A stretch of 64,000 nucleotides of DNA from contig CAIPAH010000007.1 in NCBI GenBank assembly GCA_903862955.1, positions 1 to 64,000 of the forward strand. The letters run 5' to 3'. Below the pieces are notes generated by a model that was given only the letters and a program-made list of their open reading frames with translations, was not told the origin of the DNA and made no database searches. Shown here one piece after another: positions 43,777 through 52,703 of the stretch (within the stretch, counting starts at the first letter, position 1; every line of letters begins with the position of its first letter). Origin of the DNA: an uncultured Opitutia bacterium (lineage in GTDB: Bacteria; Verrucomicrobiota; Verrucomicrobiia; Opitutales; Opitutaceae). A program made the position numbers and the translations under genes.

Positions 43777-45924
43777 TCAGTGGTGTTGTGGTTGGACGGC
43801 CGGCGGTCCCGCACCGACGGCCAACAGGCGTTTGAGTTCGGCGTAAGCGGGATGCCGAAAGGGAGTGGATTCAATCCGTTGCGCCAGCGTATGCGCCTCG
43901 GTAACGGAGCCGAGCAGATAGTGCGCGGTGGCCAGCGTGGTCAGGGCGACAAGATCGCCGTTGCTGCCGGGCCTCTGCAAGCGTGCAACGACCGCCAGCC
44001 AGTGAACCCGGTCAGCCCCCGGTGGTCCGGTCTGCGCCATCAAGCGACCCAGGGCCAGCTCCGCTTGGGCGACGATGACGTTGCGGGCTTCCGTGAGCGC
44101 GCGGTCGGTGGTGGTGAATTCGCTCACTTTCCGCAGGTAGTCGGTTAATTCGTCAACCAGCGCAGCCCGGTCGGCGTCGCCGGCCAGTTGGACGGCGAGA
44201 ACCAGCATGCGGCCGCGGAGGTTCACCTGCCACTTGGCCGCCTGCGGGTCGAGTGCCAGCAGCCGGGCCGTGCCTTCCCGGATTTCGGCAAGCATTTGCC
44301 GGGCCCCGGCCCGGTCACCGGTAGCCAGCAGCGCCTCCGTGAGGTTCGCCTGGGCCAGGCAGCGTTGCTCCAGCCAGGTTTTGTTCTTGGGGTCGACGGC
44401 GACGAGGGCCCGGGCCTTCTGCACCGCATCGAGAGCGAGGGCGCGCGCGGCCTCCGCGCGCCCCAGCGCAAGCTCCAGCCGGGCCAGCTCGCCGGCGATC
44501 GTGAAGCGACTGCGGCGGACCTGCTGGTTGGAGTCGGCATCGGGCATCCGCTCGAGCACGCGGCCTTTTTCCAACTGCGTAGAGATGGCCCGTTCGTAGT
44601 CACCCCCGGCCTCGTGGGCCCGGGCGATCCAGCCGAGGGTGTTGGCCAGCTCGAGCATGTGCCCGGATTGCGTAACCGTGATCCGCTGCCAGAGGTCGCG
44701 CTGCTGGGACAGGATCTCCAGCGCCTCCCGCGGGCGCGATGTCTCCAGCAGCACCACGCCGACATTGTCGCGCGCATAGGCCGCCTCGATCTGCCAATCG
44801 AGATTCTGCCCATCGAGCTGCACCAGTAAGTCGGCCAGGCGGACATATTCTCGAAAAGCCCGCTCCGCCTCCGGCATCCGGCCCCGCAGGCGTGAGAGAT
44901 AGCCGACCCAGTAAACGCTCTGCGCGTGGTCAAAGATCCGCTGGGTGTCACGGGGCGCGCGCCGGAGCAGCTGCGCGGTTGACTCCGCCGCGCGCTGGAA
45001 GGCCGCCTGCGCGGCGTCGAGCTGGCCGCGCTGCTCGCGCAACTCGCCGATCAGGTGCAGGGCGCGCGCCCGGCGGCCGAGCGAATTCGCATCCAGCCGG
45101 TCCGCCTCCTGCCGGGCGTAATATTGCAGGGCCCTTTCCCCCACCCCGTCGAGCACGTCGAGGCGACCGACGGAATCCAACTGCTTGCGCAAGTCCCCGA
45201 GCATGAATTGCAGCAACTCCTCGGCCTCGCCCCGCTGCAACTGGGCTTCGTTGCGTGCGCGGACCGCACTCACGGCCAGCACGCCCATGGCCGCCATGCC
45301 GGCCAGGGACGCCGCCGCGATGAACACCAGCTGGCGGATGCGCCGGCGGGCATCTCGCTGCAGCAGTTCATCCGCGCCTACACCGACCATGCCCGCTATC
45401 AGCTTGAGAGTCGCCCGGCGCTTGCCATCGGCGTGCGGCCGGAGATCCGCGGCAATGGGCTCGAGCGGCGCGCCATCGGCCCTGCCGGACGCCGTCAGTT
45501 CCCGCCGGAGCGCCGGGGGAAAGCATTCCTCGGCTTGCCGGCCGGGTTGGTTGCTCGCAAAGGGCTCACCCGCCGTGATGACCGCCAGCACGCGGGAACC
45601 GCCATGCTGCTGCTTGAACTCGATGATTTCACGGTTCACCCACTCCGAACGAGCCGCATCCGGCGAGCAGAGCACAATCAGGAACCGGCTTTGCGCGAGG
45701 GCGTCGCTGACCGTCGCCTTGAGGTCCGTGCCGGCCTGCAATTCATCCCGGTCGAGAAAAACCGGCCGGAGACGCGCCGGCACTTTGCCCAACTGGGTCG
45801 CCTGGCCAACTAGCCTCCCTGGCAGCCGGTAGGTCTCGAGCGCCCGCTGCAAACCCCGGGCGACGCGGGCATCGCGGTGGCTGTAGCTGATGAAGGCCCA
45901 GTATTTCGGTGAGGTTGCTGTCAT
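43777..45924 (-). CDS. TIR-domain, transmembrane, TPR protein
   Basis: A 715-residue protein. The N-terminal TIR domain (about 8-130) has FISYSHRDA (11-19), FLDRDELQAGTDL (56-68), and LIVLCSPDAARSEWVNREI with Glu99 at the position of the catalytic Glu in NADase TIR domains. One membrane helix (about 199-220) follows, then a C-terminal helical region of tetratricopeptide-like repeats (about 250-690). TIR proteins of this type bind or cleave NAD+ or signal through protein contacts; TPRs bind partners. MTATSPK is the chosen start. Its small neighbour is 5 bases downstream. Function unproven. Confidence 0.82.
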   Translation of the reverse strand: MTATSPKYWAFISYSHRDARVARGLQRALETYRLPGRLVGQATQLGKVPARLRPVFLDRDELQAGTDLKATVSDALAQSRFLIVLCSPDAARSEWVNREIIEFKQQHGGSRVLAVITAGEPFASNQPGRQAEECFPPALRRELTASGRADGAPLEPIAADLRPHADGKRRATLKLIAGMVGVGADELLQRDARRRIRQLVFIAAASLAGMAAMGVLAVSAVRARNEAQLQRGEAEELLQFMLGDLRKQLDSVGRLDVLDGVGERALQYYARQEADRLDANSLGRRARALHLIGELREQRGQLDAAQAAFQRAAESTAQLLRRAPRDTQRIFDHAQSVYWVGYLSRLRGRMPEAERAFREYVRLADLLVQLDGQNLDWQIEAAYARDNVGVVLLETSRPREALEILSQQRDLWQRITVTQSGHMLELANTLGWIARAHEAGGDYERAISTQLEKGRVLERMPDADSNQQVRRSRFTIAGELARLELALGRAEAARALALDAVQKARALVAVDPKNKTWLEQRCLAQANLTEALLATGDRAGARQMLAEIREGTARLLALDPQAAKWQVNLRGRMLVLAVQLAGDADRAALVDELTDYLRKVSEFTTTDRALTEARNVIVAQAELALGRLMAQTGPPGADRVHWLAVVARLQRPGSNGDLVALTTLATAHYLLGSVTEAHTLAQRIESTPFRHPAYAELKRLLAVGAGPPAVQPQHH

Positions 45925-46131
45925 GCGGAAGAGAACCGGCGGCACGCGTGGGTGTGGTCAAAGGCGGGCAGAGGATGCAGCCGGTCCGCGTTGGAGAAAT
46001 CAGCGGGCGGTCCCAGGAGGCCGGCCCACGGCTGAGAGCAAAAGAATCGGGGGTCCCCTGCTTGTAAACAACAGACGGCGACCCGGTTCCGCCCAGGCGA
46101 CCGCGCTATTTTCCGACGCAACCGTGACGCG

Positions 46132-46263
46132 TCACGGTTTCTTGGCGGGCTTGGACGGCAGTTTGTCGGCGGGCTTCTTGAAGAACGGCAGCGGGCGCTG
46201 CTGCTTCAGGAAGCGCTGGCCGGCTTTCCGGTCGCGGTCAGTCGGCAAATACTTGGTTCCCAT
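46132..46263 (-). CDS. Small basic protein, uncertain
   Basis: A 43-residue frame starting MGTKYLPTDRDRKAGQRFLK and ending in Lys/Pro repeats (KPADKLPSKPAKKP). Strongly basic, so nucleic-acid binding is possible. It follows the nuclease-like gene by about 31 bases. Short length and low complexity leave doubt. Confidence 0.4.
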   Translation of the reverse strand: MGTKYLPTDRDRKAGQRFLKQQRPLPFFKKPADKLPSKPAKKP

Positions 46264-46294
46264 GGCGGGAAACGTGGAGGCATCGCCGTCCGAG

Positions 46295-46975
46295 TTAAAG
46301 GGCAAATCGGGCGCGGGCGGCGATGCGCTCGAGCAAGGCGATCCGGTCCTCCATCCTGACCTCGTGGCGCAGCGGCGGGTGCTCACACTGCAGCACATCA
46401 CCGCGCCGGACCAGCAGCCCCCAGCCGGAGGGAATCTCGTGAAGGCTGGCCAGATCCGCGGTTTCGACCACGAGGTAAAAGAAGTTCGCGGCGCGCCAGC
46501 GCGTGAGGCGCGAGAATTTGGTGCCTTCGTAAAGCGCCGCCTGGGCGGCGCGCAGCGACTTCGTCAGCGCCGTGTGCGTGGCATGGCGGGTGCCCCGCAG
46601 GTCCACGCAGTCGAACTCCGGGAACAGGCCGTCTCCGCGGCGCAGGTCGGGACGATGCCCGCCGATCAGCCGATTGAGCGCTTCCAGCCGCTCTGACAGC
46701 GTCCGGACTTTTTCACGCGTCGATTCCTCGACTGCCGCGTCGCGCAGGAAATCGGCGCGGCTGACCTTGCACTCGAAGACGGCAGTGACGGCGTGGGATC
46801 CCAACTGTCGCGGGGTCGCCGCAGCCAGGTCGGCGCGATACGACGAGCGCGGCAGGCGCACTTCCGTGGCGGTCAAGTCCAGCCGGTTGGCGCGGGCCCA
46901 GGCCGACGCGAGAAGCTTCAGGCCGCGGTGGGCCGCGCTCTCGCCTTTTGCATCTTGGGGAATCGGCGCCGCCAT
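46295..46975 (-). CDS. Nuclease-like protein, MmcB/PD-(D/E)xK-type candidate
   Basis: A 226-residue protein. The N-terminal part has SAAHRGLKLLASAWARAN, then RADLAA and VFECKVSRADFLRD. The E-x-K in FECK, with the preceding Asp in YRADLA, fits a PD-(D/E)xK nuclease core. MmcB-type repair proteins have a similar layout. The C-terminal half carries LLVRRGDVLQC. Activity is inferred only from motifs. Confidence 0.6.
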   Translation of the reverse strand: MAAPIPQDAKGESAAHRGLKLLASAWARANRLDLTATEVRLPRSSYRADLAAATPRQLGSHAVTAVFECKVSRADFLRDAAVEESTREKVRTLSERLEALNRLIGGHRPDLRRGDGLFPEFDCVDLRGTRHATHTALTKSLRAAQAALYEGTKFSRLTRWRAANFFYLVVETADLASLHEIPSGWGLLVRRGDVLQCEHPPLRHEVRMEDRIALLERIAARARFAL

Positions 46976-47000
46976 GCGCGCAAGGCCCGAGGCACGTTGT

Positions 47001-47495
47001 TCAGCGCCCGACGCCCTTGGCCCGGACGGTCAGGGAAATGGGCAGCCCGACGCAGAAGAGGTGGACGAAAAACTGCGACCAGCGCAGTTGGGGCCAGGCG
47101 TGGTTGAAGACGCGCACATAGTGGGTCTTGAGCTCGAGGGTCAGGGGCAGCACGACCCGATACATGATCAGGAACACGATGGCGCCATAGATCAGTCCGC
47201 TCACGACCGGGTGCCGGAGCAGCACCGGAAAGCCCCGGGCCAAAAAGTAGAAGATCGTGGTGAAGGTAAAGGCCACGGTGAAATGCATCACGAGGCCCAG
47301 CGCTGCCGTGGACGCGCCGCTGTCGTAGGCCACCGGTCCCATCAGCGAACTGGCGACATTCTGCAGCAAATGCACCGGGGTCATGTTGAAGTTCACTTTT
47401 ACGTCAATCAGGGCCGCCGTGATGTCCAGGGTGCCGCAAATGAGCCCGCCCCACAGAATCGCCTTGGGTATTTTTTGGAGGAACATGCGCAACAA
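47001..47495 (-). CDS. Hypothetical membrane protein
   Basis: A 164-residue protein with four hydrophobic segments: ILWGGLICGTLDITAALID near the N-terminus, LVMHFTVAFTFTTIFYFLA, PVVSGLIYGAIVFLIMYRVVLPL and a C-terminal one. The layout recalls YagU/DUF1440-type proteins, but I would not assign it. The ATG at 47486 is an alternative start. Confidence 0.65.
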   Translation of the reverse strand: MLRMFLQKIPKAILWGGLICGTLDITAALIDVKVNFNMTPVHLLQNVASSLMGPVAYDSGASTAALGLVMHFTVAFTFTTIFYFLARGFPVLLRHPVVSGLIYGAIVFLIMYRVVLPLTLELKTHYVRVFNHAWPQLRWSQFFVHLFCVGLPISLTVRAKGVGR

Positions 47496-47617
47496 GATGA
47501 ACGCGGCAAGCCGGGGTTAAAGCGCAATCCGGCTCCGATTTGGTGAGGGAAAAGCGTGGGTAAAAATTTACCCCGATCAGGCCGCCTCTCATTGACTCCG
47601 GGAGTCTACCCTTCGCC

Positions 47618-47767
47618 ATGCGCACCTCCCCTCCCTGCCCCGTATTCAGACTTCCCGGCCTAGCCGCCTCGGGCTCGGTGTTGGTCGCTGCAACCTGCTG
47701 GGCCGTGCCGTTGCTGGTCGCCGAGGTCGTTATGCAGGGCCGCGCGGTGTTCCAAAAGCGGACCTGA
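47618..47767 (+). CDS. Possible small membrane protein in a 300-base gap
   Basis: A 49-residue frame with a hydrophobic centre (SGSVLVAATCWAVPLLVAEVV). The surrounding 47495-47797 gap shows no other feature. The frame has an ATG but no clear ribosome binding site, so it may be chance. Confidence 0.25.
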   Translation: MRTSPPCPVFRLPGLAASGSVLVAATCWAVPLLVAEVVMQGRAVFQKRT

Positions 47768-47796
47768 TAACCAGGTGAGTGTCCACAGGCCTATCG

Positions 47797-48462
47797 CTAA
47801 GTGACTTTTAGCACCCAATCCAAGGCCAACATGCAGCACAACAGGAACGAGCCGAGCAGAATACCGCTGGTCATGCGCCAGCCACTCCGGGGTGGATTCG
47901 GCTGAAAGTCGGTTTTCCTTACCACGACGGTCTCGCCCCAGACGTCGCCGTATCGCTGTTGGAGCCGCCCCTTCGACATCGAATGATATCCCACCAGACC
48001 GAAGAACAGCGCATCGATATGGTAACCCAGGTCCCGAATCAATGCGCCTCCGAGTGTCGCCGGGCTCCCGTCAATCTGCACAACGCGCAGCCGGCAAATC
48101 GCCTTCCCCACCGTGACCGTGCCGATCCCCTCGGCAAAAGCGTGGTAAAGAAAGAAACCAACGATCCCAAAAAGATAATCCAGGCCCGACTTCTGGTTCA
48201 AGCGCTCCAGCCAGTCGGGTGCGAGCTTTCCGAAGTGATTCAGCACGGCAAAAATAATTCCTGCAAAGAAGCCGGCGAACATCGATAACACCGTGCCGTA
48301 GGCCAAATCAATGAACCGAGCCAGGAACCGAATGCCGAATCCTGCTCCTCGGGGGATTGATGAGTCAGCCGCCTGCATGGTGGGTTGGCTGAATGCTGAT
48401 GCCGACCGCGCAGGCCAATGGCGAGTGAGTTTTTGAAAACGCGCCTGTAGACGGGCCATCAT
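47797..48462 (-). CDS. RDD-family membrane protein
   Basis: A 221-residue protein with about four hydrophobic segments. FGIRFLARFIDLAYG carries the Arg-Asp of the RDD name, and TVGKAICRLRVVQIDG plus LIRDLGYHIDALFFG fit the later conserved parts. Some RDD proteins are sodium/proton antiporters; others are uncharacterised. Composition is less GC-rich than most of the window. Two Met codons at the start are possible. Confidence 0.8.
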   Translation of the reverse strand: MMARLQARFQKLTRHWPARSASAFSQPTMQAADSSIPRGAGFGIRFLARFIDLAYGTVLSMFAGFFAGIIFAVLNHFGKLAPDWLERLNQKSGLDYLFGIVGFFLYHAFAEGIGTVTVGKAICRLRVVQIDGSPATLGGALIRDLGYHIDALFFGLVGYHSMSKGRLQQRYGDVWGETVVVRKTDFQPNPPRSGWRMTSGILLGSFLLCCMLALDWVLKVT

Positions 48463-48561
48463 GCTGCCGTCGCCGCCTGCGCGTGCCGGTAGAGGCGAAC
48501 CGGCGACCCAATTGCCGGTCCATGATGGGAATCCCTCAACTCCAGCGACTTCCTTCCCACC

Positions 48562-49284
48562 ATGGCCGACGATCCACTAGCCTCCTCCACTCCGCCCAGT
48601 GCCGCCAAACCGGCCCCCGCGGCCGCCGCCAAAGTCGGCGAGCCTGCCCCCACCGCCGCCGCTGCCCGGCCTGCGGCAACCGCCGAAAAGAGTCGCGACG
48701 CCGGTCTGCCGGAATCGCCGTCCCGCGATGAATCCGAACCCGTCGAGTCCAAGAGTTCGCCTTGGCTGATCGTGCTGGGTGCGCTCACGGCCATCCTCAT
48801 GGTCACAACGATCATGCTTTCACTCAAGGTGAGCGCGCGCGACCGGACCATTATCGAAAACAAGAACCGCACCGACCAGGTTCAGGCCGCCTCCACGCAA
48901 CTCCAAACGCAACTCGACGACCTCAACGCGGACAAGGCAGCTCTCCAGAAAAAGCTCGATGAGGCCGTGACCGAGACCAATCAGTTCAAAGCCGACCTCG
49001 ACAAGAACAAGCAGGCGATGGTCGAACTGCAGGCACGCCTCGACAAAGCCCGTGCGTCGGCCACCTCGTTTCAGACGTTGGCCGAGGAGGCCAAAGTTGC
49101 GTCGCTCAAGCACCAAGGCGAAGTGGAAATCGCGAAGGCCCAGACCGCCGTCATGCTGGAGCAACTCAGCAAAGCCCGTTCCGATGCCGCCGACCTGAAG
49201 CAAAAACTGGACGACTCAGAGGCTCGCGTGGCAGCCGACGAGAAGGAAATCGCGCGGCTAAAATTGCCGCCGCCGCGGAAATAA
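48562..49284 (+). CDS. Coiled-coil membrane-anchored hypothetical protein
   Basis: A 240-residue protein. An Ala/Pro-rich acidic N-terminus (about 1-65) leads to a single membrane helix (SPWLIVLGALTAILMVTTIMLSL, about 66-88), then a long coiled coil to the end (AASTQLQTQLDDLNADKAAL and following heptads). It probably sits in the inner membrane with the coiled coil in the periplasm. No family assigned. Confidence 0.72.
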   Translation: MADDPLASSTPPSAAKPAPAAAAKVGEPAPTAAAARPAATAEKSRDAGLPESPSRDESEPVESKSSPWLIVLGALTAILMVTTIMLSLKVSARDRTIIENKNRTDQVQAASTQLQTQLDDLNADKAALQKKLDEAVTETNQFKADLDKNKQAMVELQARLDKARASATSFQTLAEEAKVASLKHQGEVEIAKAQTAVMLEQLSKARSDAADLKQKLDDSEARVAADEKEIARLKLPPPRK

Positions 49285-49309
49285 CTGACGCAGTTGCCCG
49301 GGTGGAGCC

Positions 49310-50491
49310 TCAGCGTTTTGCCCACCAAGTCCGCAGGGAGTCCAAGGCCTGATGCAAGGCAGGCGGCACCTGCTGCAACGCGTTGTGGGCGCCGGGGACA
49401 TAGCGGTCGGCTGTCCAGACCAGCAGAATCAGCACGCCCAGCCAGACAAAGGAGTCCGCGAAGCCCGTGACACCATGCACGCCGTAGCCGCTGTGCCAGC
49501 GGCAGGCATGTCGCGCGGCACGCACGGGCCAGAGGATGAAACGGTAGGCGACGAAGAGCACAATCAGGCCCAGCCACAGGGGCATTCCAGCGGGCAACGC
49601 CAAGCCAAACACCGCGCCGGTGGCGAGGAGCGAGAGTGTGGCGAAGATCCACACAAACGTGATGATCGCCTTCGTCAGCGAAAGCAGCAGCAACGCCGGC
49701 CACAAGCCGGCACCCGGTTGAGGCCATGCCCACCAATAGCCGTGTCCGGCGACACCGGTCTGCGCCGCATGCGTGGCCATTTCCCGGCGAAACTCCTGGC
49801 GCCAATCCCGCATGTCCCGCCGGAACTTGCGCTTCCACTCACGCCGCGACTCACGGTCATGGAACGACTTCATGCCCTCGTAATAACCCGCCTTGGCGCG
49901 CCGGATGAACTCCTGCGCCGTGGACGGCCCGCCAAACGCCGCATCCTTTTCCGCCGGGGTATCCGCCGTCGGCAGGAGGATAGCGAGCAGCAGGTAGAGC
50001 AGACCGCCGCTGCCATAGGTGAAGACCGTCAGCACGGCGAACAGCACGCGGATTACGGTAACGTCGAGCTGCGTATAGACGGCCAGGCCGTTGCAGACGC
50101 CCGCCAGCATCGCGCCATCGCGGATTTTGAACAAACGCTTTGGAGGGACTGGCGTGGTCGAGCCCGCCGGGGTGGCGCCGCCTTGGGGTGCAGTTGAGGC
50201 CGACGCGGCGGCGGTGGCATCGCCCGCGCCGGGCTTGGCGTCTTCGACGGGGCCCATCTCCCCGATCACCTCGGCGACTTCGCGACTCACGATAACCGTC
50301 TTGTGGGGACCGAGCCGCGCGCGGAACTTGTCCGCGATCGCCTGCTCGATATCCGCCATGATTTCCGCCTGGTCGGGGTTGCCCTCCAGGCGGCGCGAGG
50401 CCGTTTCCAAGTAGCCCCGCAAGGCCTCGTAACCGCTCTCCTCGAGTTGATACGCGTTGCCGTTCAGATTGAGGGTGATGACTTTGTTCAT
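49310..50491 (-). CDS. PspC-domain membrane protein
   Basis: A 393-residue protein. After an N-terminal region with NGNAYQLEESGYEALRGYL, the PspC domain (about 117-170) shows RLFKIRDGAMLAGVCNGLAVYTQLDVTVIRVLFAVL (in part: GVCNGLAVYTQLDVTVIRVLF). Further membrane segments follow to the C-terminus with a charged linker between. PspC proteins act in envelope stress. It is preceded by PadR, 27 bases upstream, a common pairing. Confidence 0.88.
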   Translation of the reverse strand: MNKVITLNLNGNAYQLEESGYEALRGYLETASRRLEGNPDQAEIMADIEQAIADKFRARLGPHKTVIVSREVAEVIGEMGPVEDAKPGAGDATAAASASTAPQGGATPAGSTTPVPPKRLFKIRDGAMLAGVCNGLAVYTQLDVTVIRVLFAVLTVFTYGSGGLLYLLLAILLPTADTPAEKDAAFGGPSTAQEFIRRAKAGYYEGMKSFHDRESRREWKRKFRRDMRDWRQEFRREMATHAAQTGVAGHGYWWAWPQPGAGLWPALLLLSLTKAIITFVWIFATLSLLATGAVFGLALPAGMPLWLGLIVLFVAYRFILWPVRAARHACRWHSGYGVHGVTGFADSFVWLGVLILLVWTADRYVPGAHNALQQVPPALHQALDSLRTWWAKR

Positions 50492-50518
50492 GGGATGATT
50501 GGCTGACTGCGGTTGCGG

Positions 50519-50845
50519 TTACTTTTGCCCCAGGTTCTTCACGGTGCCGCTGATTCTCGCCCAGTAGTCCGCCGTTTCCTGGAGCCGTGCGCGACCCTTC
50601 GGGGTGAGTTCGTAGTATTTCCGCGGCGGACCGGACTCGGATTCCTTCCACTCGTAATCCACGAGGCCGTCCCTCCGGATCTTGCTGAGCAGCGGATAAA
50701 GCGTCCCCTCCTGCGTCGCGAATTCGGTCCCGCTCAGCTCCTTCAGGATGTCGGCGGCGTAAACTTGGTTCGCCGCCACGATCTTGAGCACGAGGAACTC
50801 AAGCAGGCCCTTGCGGATGGGGGTGAACTTTTCGTCGAGACTCAT
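50519..50845 (-). CDS. PadR-family transcriptional regulator
   Basis: A 108-residue winged-helix protein: VLKIVAANQVYAADILKEL, then GTLYPLLSKIRRDGLVDYEW and RKYYELTPKGRARLQE, the diagnostic PadR pattern. It likely represses itself and the downstream pspC gene. An inverted repeat sits over its promoter region, 15 bases before the start codon. The ligand is unknown. Confidence 0.9.
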   Translation of the reverse strand: MSLDEKFTPIRKGLLEFLVLKIVAANQVYAADILKELSGTEFATQEGTLYPLLSKIRRDGLVDYEWKESESGPPRKYYELTPKGRARLQETADYWARISGTVKNLGQK

Positions 50846-50860
50846 GGCGGTGGTAACAAG

Positions 50861-50882
50861 CTACCTTGTAATATAAAGGTAG
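50861..50882. promoter_or_regulatory. Inverted repeat, likely operator for the PadR-pspC operon
   Basis: CTACCTT (50861-50867) and AAGGTAG (50876-50882) are perfect 7-base inverted arms around an 8-base AT-rich spacer. Read on the minus strand a TATATT -10-like hexamer lies in the spacer. It is the only marked palindrome upstream of padR. Confidence 0.6.
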
Positions 50883-50951
50883 TAGGCCCAAACCCGCTTG
50901 CGTCAAACGAATATTTTCGCACCGCCGACGACGCCTGTGTTGACGGTCCGC

Positions 50952-52151
50952 CTAGCTCTGGCGCTTCAGTCCCGCACAGAATCGCGTGAGGCGCTCCACG
51001 CCCTTCCGGATGATCTCATCCGACGTCGCGTAGCTCAGGCGCAGGTAACCCTCGGCGCCGAAGGCCGATCCGGGCACTGAGGCCACCTTCTCCTGCTCCA
51101 GCAGGCGGGCACAGAATTCCGTGTCCTTCAGGCCAAAGCTCGAAATATTGGGGAAGAGATAAAATGCACCCTGCGCGAGGAGGCAGGTGATGCCGGGGAT
51201 GCGGTTGAGTTCCGCGTGCAGGTATTTGCGGCGACGATCGAAGGCCGCGAGCATGGCCTTGAGCGAGGCGGCCGTCTGGTCCTTTTCCGTCAACGCGGCG
51301 AGCGCACCGTATTGCGCGAATGAATTCGGGTTGGAGGACATCTGGCTCTGCAACTCGACGCACGCCTTCGCGACCGCAGCAGGCGCCACTAACATGCCGA
51401 GGCGCCAGCCGGTCATTGAGTAGGTCTTGGAGAATCCCGCGACAGTGATGGTCCGGGCCTCCGCCTCGGGGCTCAGCGTGGCCACGCACGTGGGCGTCAC
51501 CCCGTCATAGACGAGATGCTCATACATCTCGTCGGACAGGATGTAGAGATTGTGCCGCACCGCCACCGCCACGAGCGCGGCCAGCTCGGCGCGCGTGTAG
51601 ACGGCGCCGGTGGGATTGGACGGGGAATTGAGCACCAGCAGACGCGTCTGGGGCGTGATAGCCTGCTCCAGCTGCGCGGGAGTGAGCTTGAAGCCGTTGG
51701 TGTCGTCCGTGAGCACGAACCGCGGGATCGCGCCTGCGAGCTTGGCCATCTCCGGATAGCTCACCCAGTAGGGCGCGGCGATGATCACTTCGTCGCCAGG
51801 CGAACACGTGGCGAGGATGGCCAGGTAGCAGGAATACTTTCCACCGGCGCTGACGACGACCTGCGCGGGCAACACCTTCAGGCCATAATTGGTGGCATAG
51901 CTGTCGGCGATGGCCGTGCGCAGCGAATCCATGCCCGGGGTCGGCCCGTATTTGGTCTTGCCGGCGCGCAGGGCGGCGATGCACGCCTCCTTGATGTGCT
52001 CCGGCGTGTCGAAGTCCGGTTCACCCGCCGCAAAACTGCAGACATCCTGCCCGGCGGCGATCATCGCCTTGGCCTTCGCATCCACGGCGAGAGTCGGCGA
52101 AGGCGAGATGTTGCGGGCCCAGGTGGAAAGTGAACGCGGGGGGATGGTCAT
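50952..52151 (-). CDS. aspC: Aspartate aminotransferase, class I
   Basis: A 399-residue PLP enzyme. SNPTGAVYT (178-186), the [11 protein letters not shown] region (207-217) and PLP Lys242 in [16 protein letters not shown] mark the class I/AspB type, with the C-terminal RLSYATS arginine for the alpha-carboxylate. It interconverts aspartate and 2-oxoglutarate with oxaloacetate and glutamate, though related enzymes prefer other amino acids. Start MTIPPRS is chosen. Confidence 0.92.
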   Translation of the reverse strand: MTIPPRSLSTWARNISPSPTLAVDAKAKAMIAAGQDVCSFAAGEPDFDTPEHIKEACIAALRAGKTKYGPTPGMDSLRTAIADSYATNYGLKVLPAQVVVSAGGKYSCYLAILATCSPGDEVIIAAPYWVSYPEMAKLAGAIPRFVLTDDTNGFKLTPAQLEQAITPQTRLLVLNSPSNPTGAVYTRAELAALVAVAVRHNLYILSDEMYEHLVYDGVTPTCVATLSPEAEARTITVAGFSKTYSMTGWRLGMLVAPAAVAKACVELQSQMSSNPNSFAQYGALAALTEKDQTAASLKAMLAAFDRRRKYLHAELNRIPGITCLLAQGAFYLFPNISSFGLKDTEFCARLLEQEKVASVPGSAFGAEGYLRLSYATSDEIIRKGVERLTRFCAGLKRQS

Positions 52152-52236
52152 GATGCGCCCGTCACTACAAAGTGGCGCGCCGCACCATGGCAAGCCCCGC
52201 GCATGGCATGAACGACGGCCGGCCGGCGGGTGGGCC

Positions 52237-52560
52237 TCAGCCCCGTTTCGGGCTGCGGGGCGGCTTCGCGGGCAACGCTTCCAGCGCCAGCCGCAGCAAT
52301 TCCCCCACGCTGGCGTCCTTGGTGCGCGCGTAGCGCTTCAGCATGGCGCGCTGCGGGGCGGCCACGCGCACCGAGATCTGCCGGTGCGGCTCGTGGCTCG
52401 GGGAGCAGCCGTCAAAGTCGAATTGCTCGATGGCCAGCCGGACCACCTCGCTCGCAGTGCCAAGGGCCCGGGATTTCCGCAGCGCCTCTATCTTCGCAAT
52501 CAGTTCGAGCGGCAGATCGAAGGTCAGAGGGGCGGATTTTTTAGTGGAGCGGGTGGCCAT
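52237..52560 (-). CDS. Tandem ribbon-helix-helix protein
   Basis: A 107-residue protein with two consecutive copies of the ribbon-helix-helix pattern: [19 protein letters not shown] with [12 protein letters not shown] (about 12-50), then [18 protein letters not shown] with [13 protein letters not shown] (about 62-98). Single-chain tandem RHH proteins would bind DNA as a pseudo-dimer. No toxin-like partner is adjacent. It is probably a DNA-binding regulator. Confidence 0.72.
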   Translation of the reverse strand: MATRSTKKSAPLTFDLPLELIAKIEALRKSRALGTASEVVRLAIEQFDFDGCSPSHEPHRQISVRVAAPQRAMLKRYARTKDASVGELLRLALEALPAKPPRSPKRG

Positions 52561-52703
52561 GAGGACGCGGCGGAAGGGAGGAAAAATCGCCCGCAATCTG
52601 CGCCGGGTGAGGAAGGTGGAGCAACGAAAATTTGGCTGCGTAAAAAATTGACTCAGTGCGGGATTACCTGAGTTTCACGTTTAAGTTTTCCCTCCCCCAC
52701 CCC

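Noticed and set aside
52672-52684. Sequence like half of a parS site (GTTTCACGT)
   Set aside because: Only one half matches; the other half lacks complementarity, so no ParB site is claimed.
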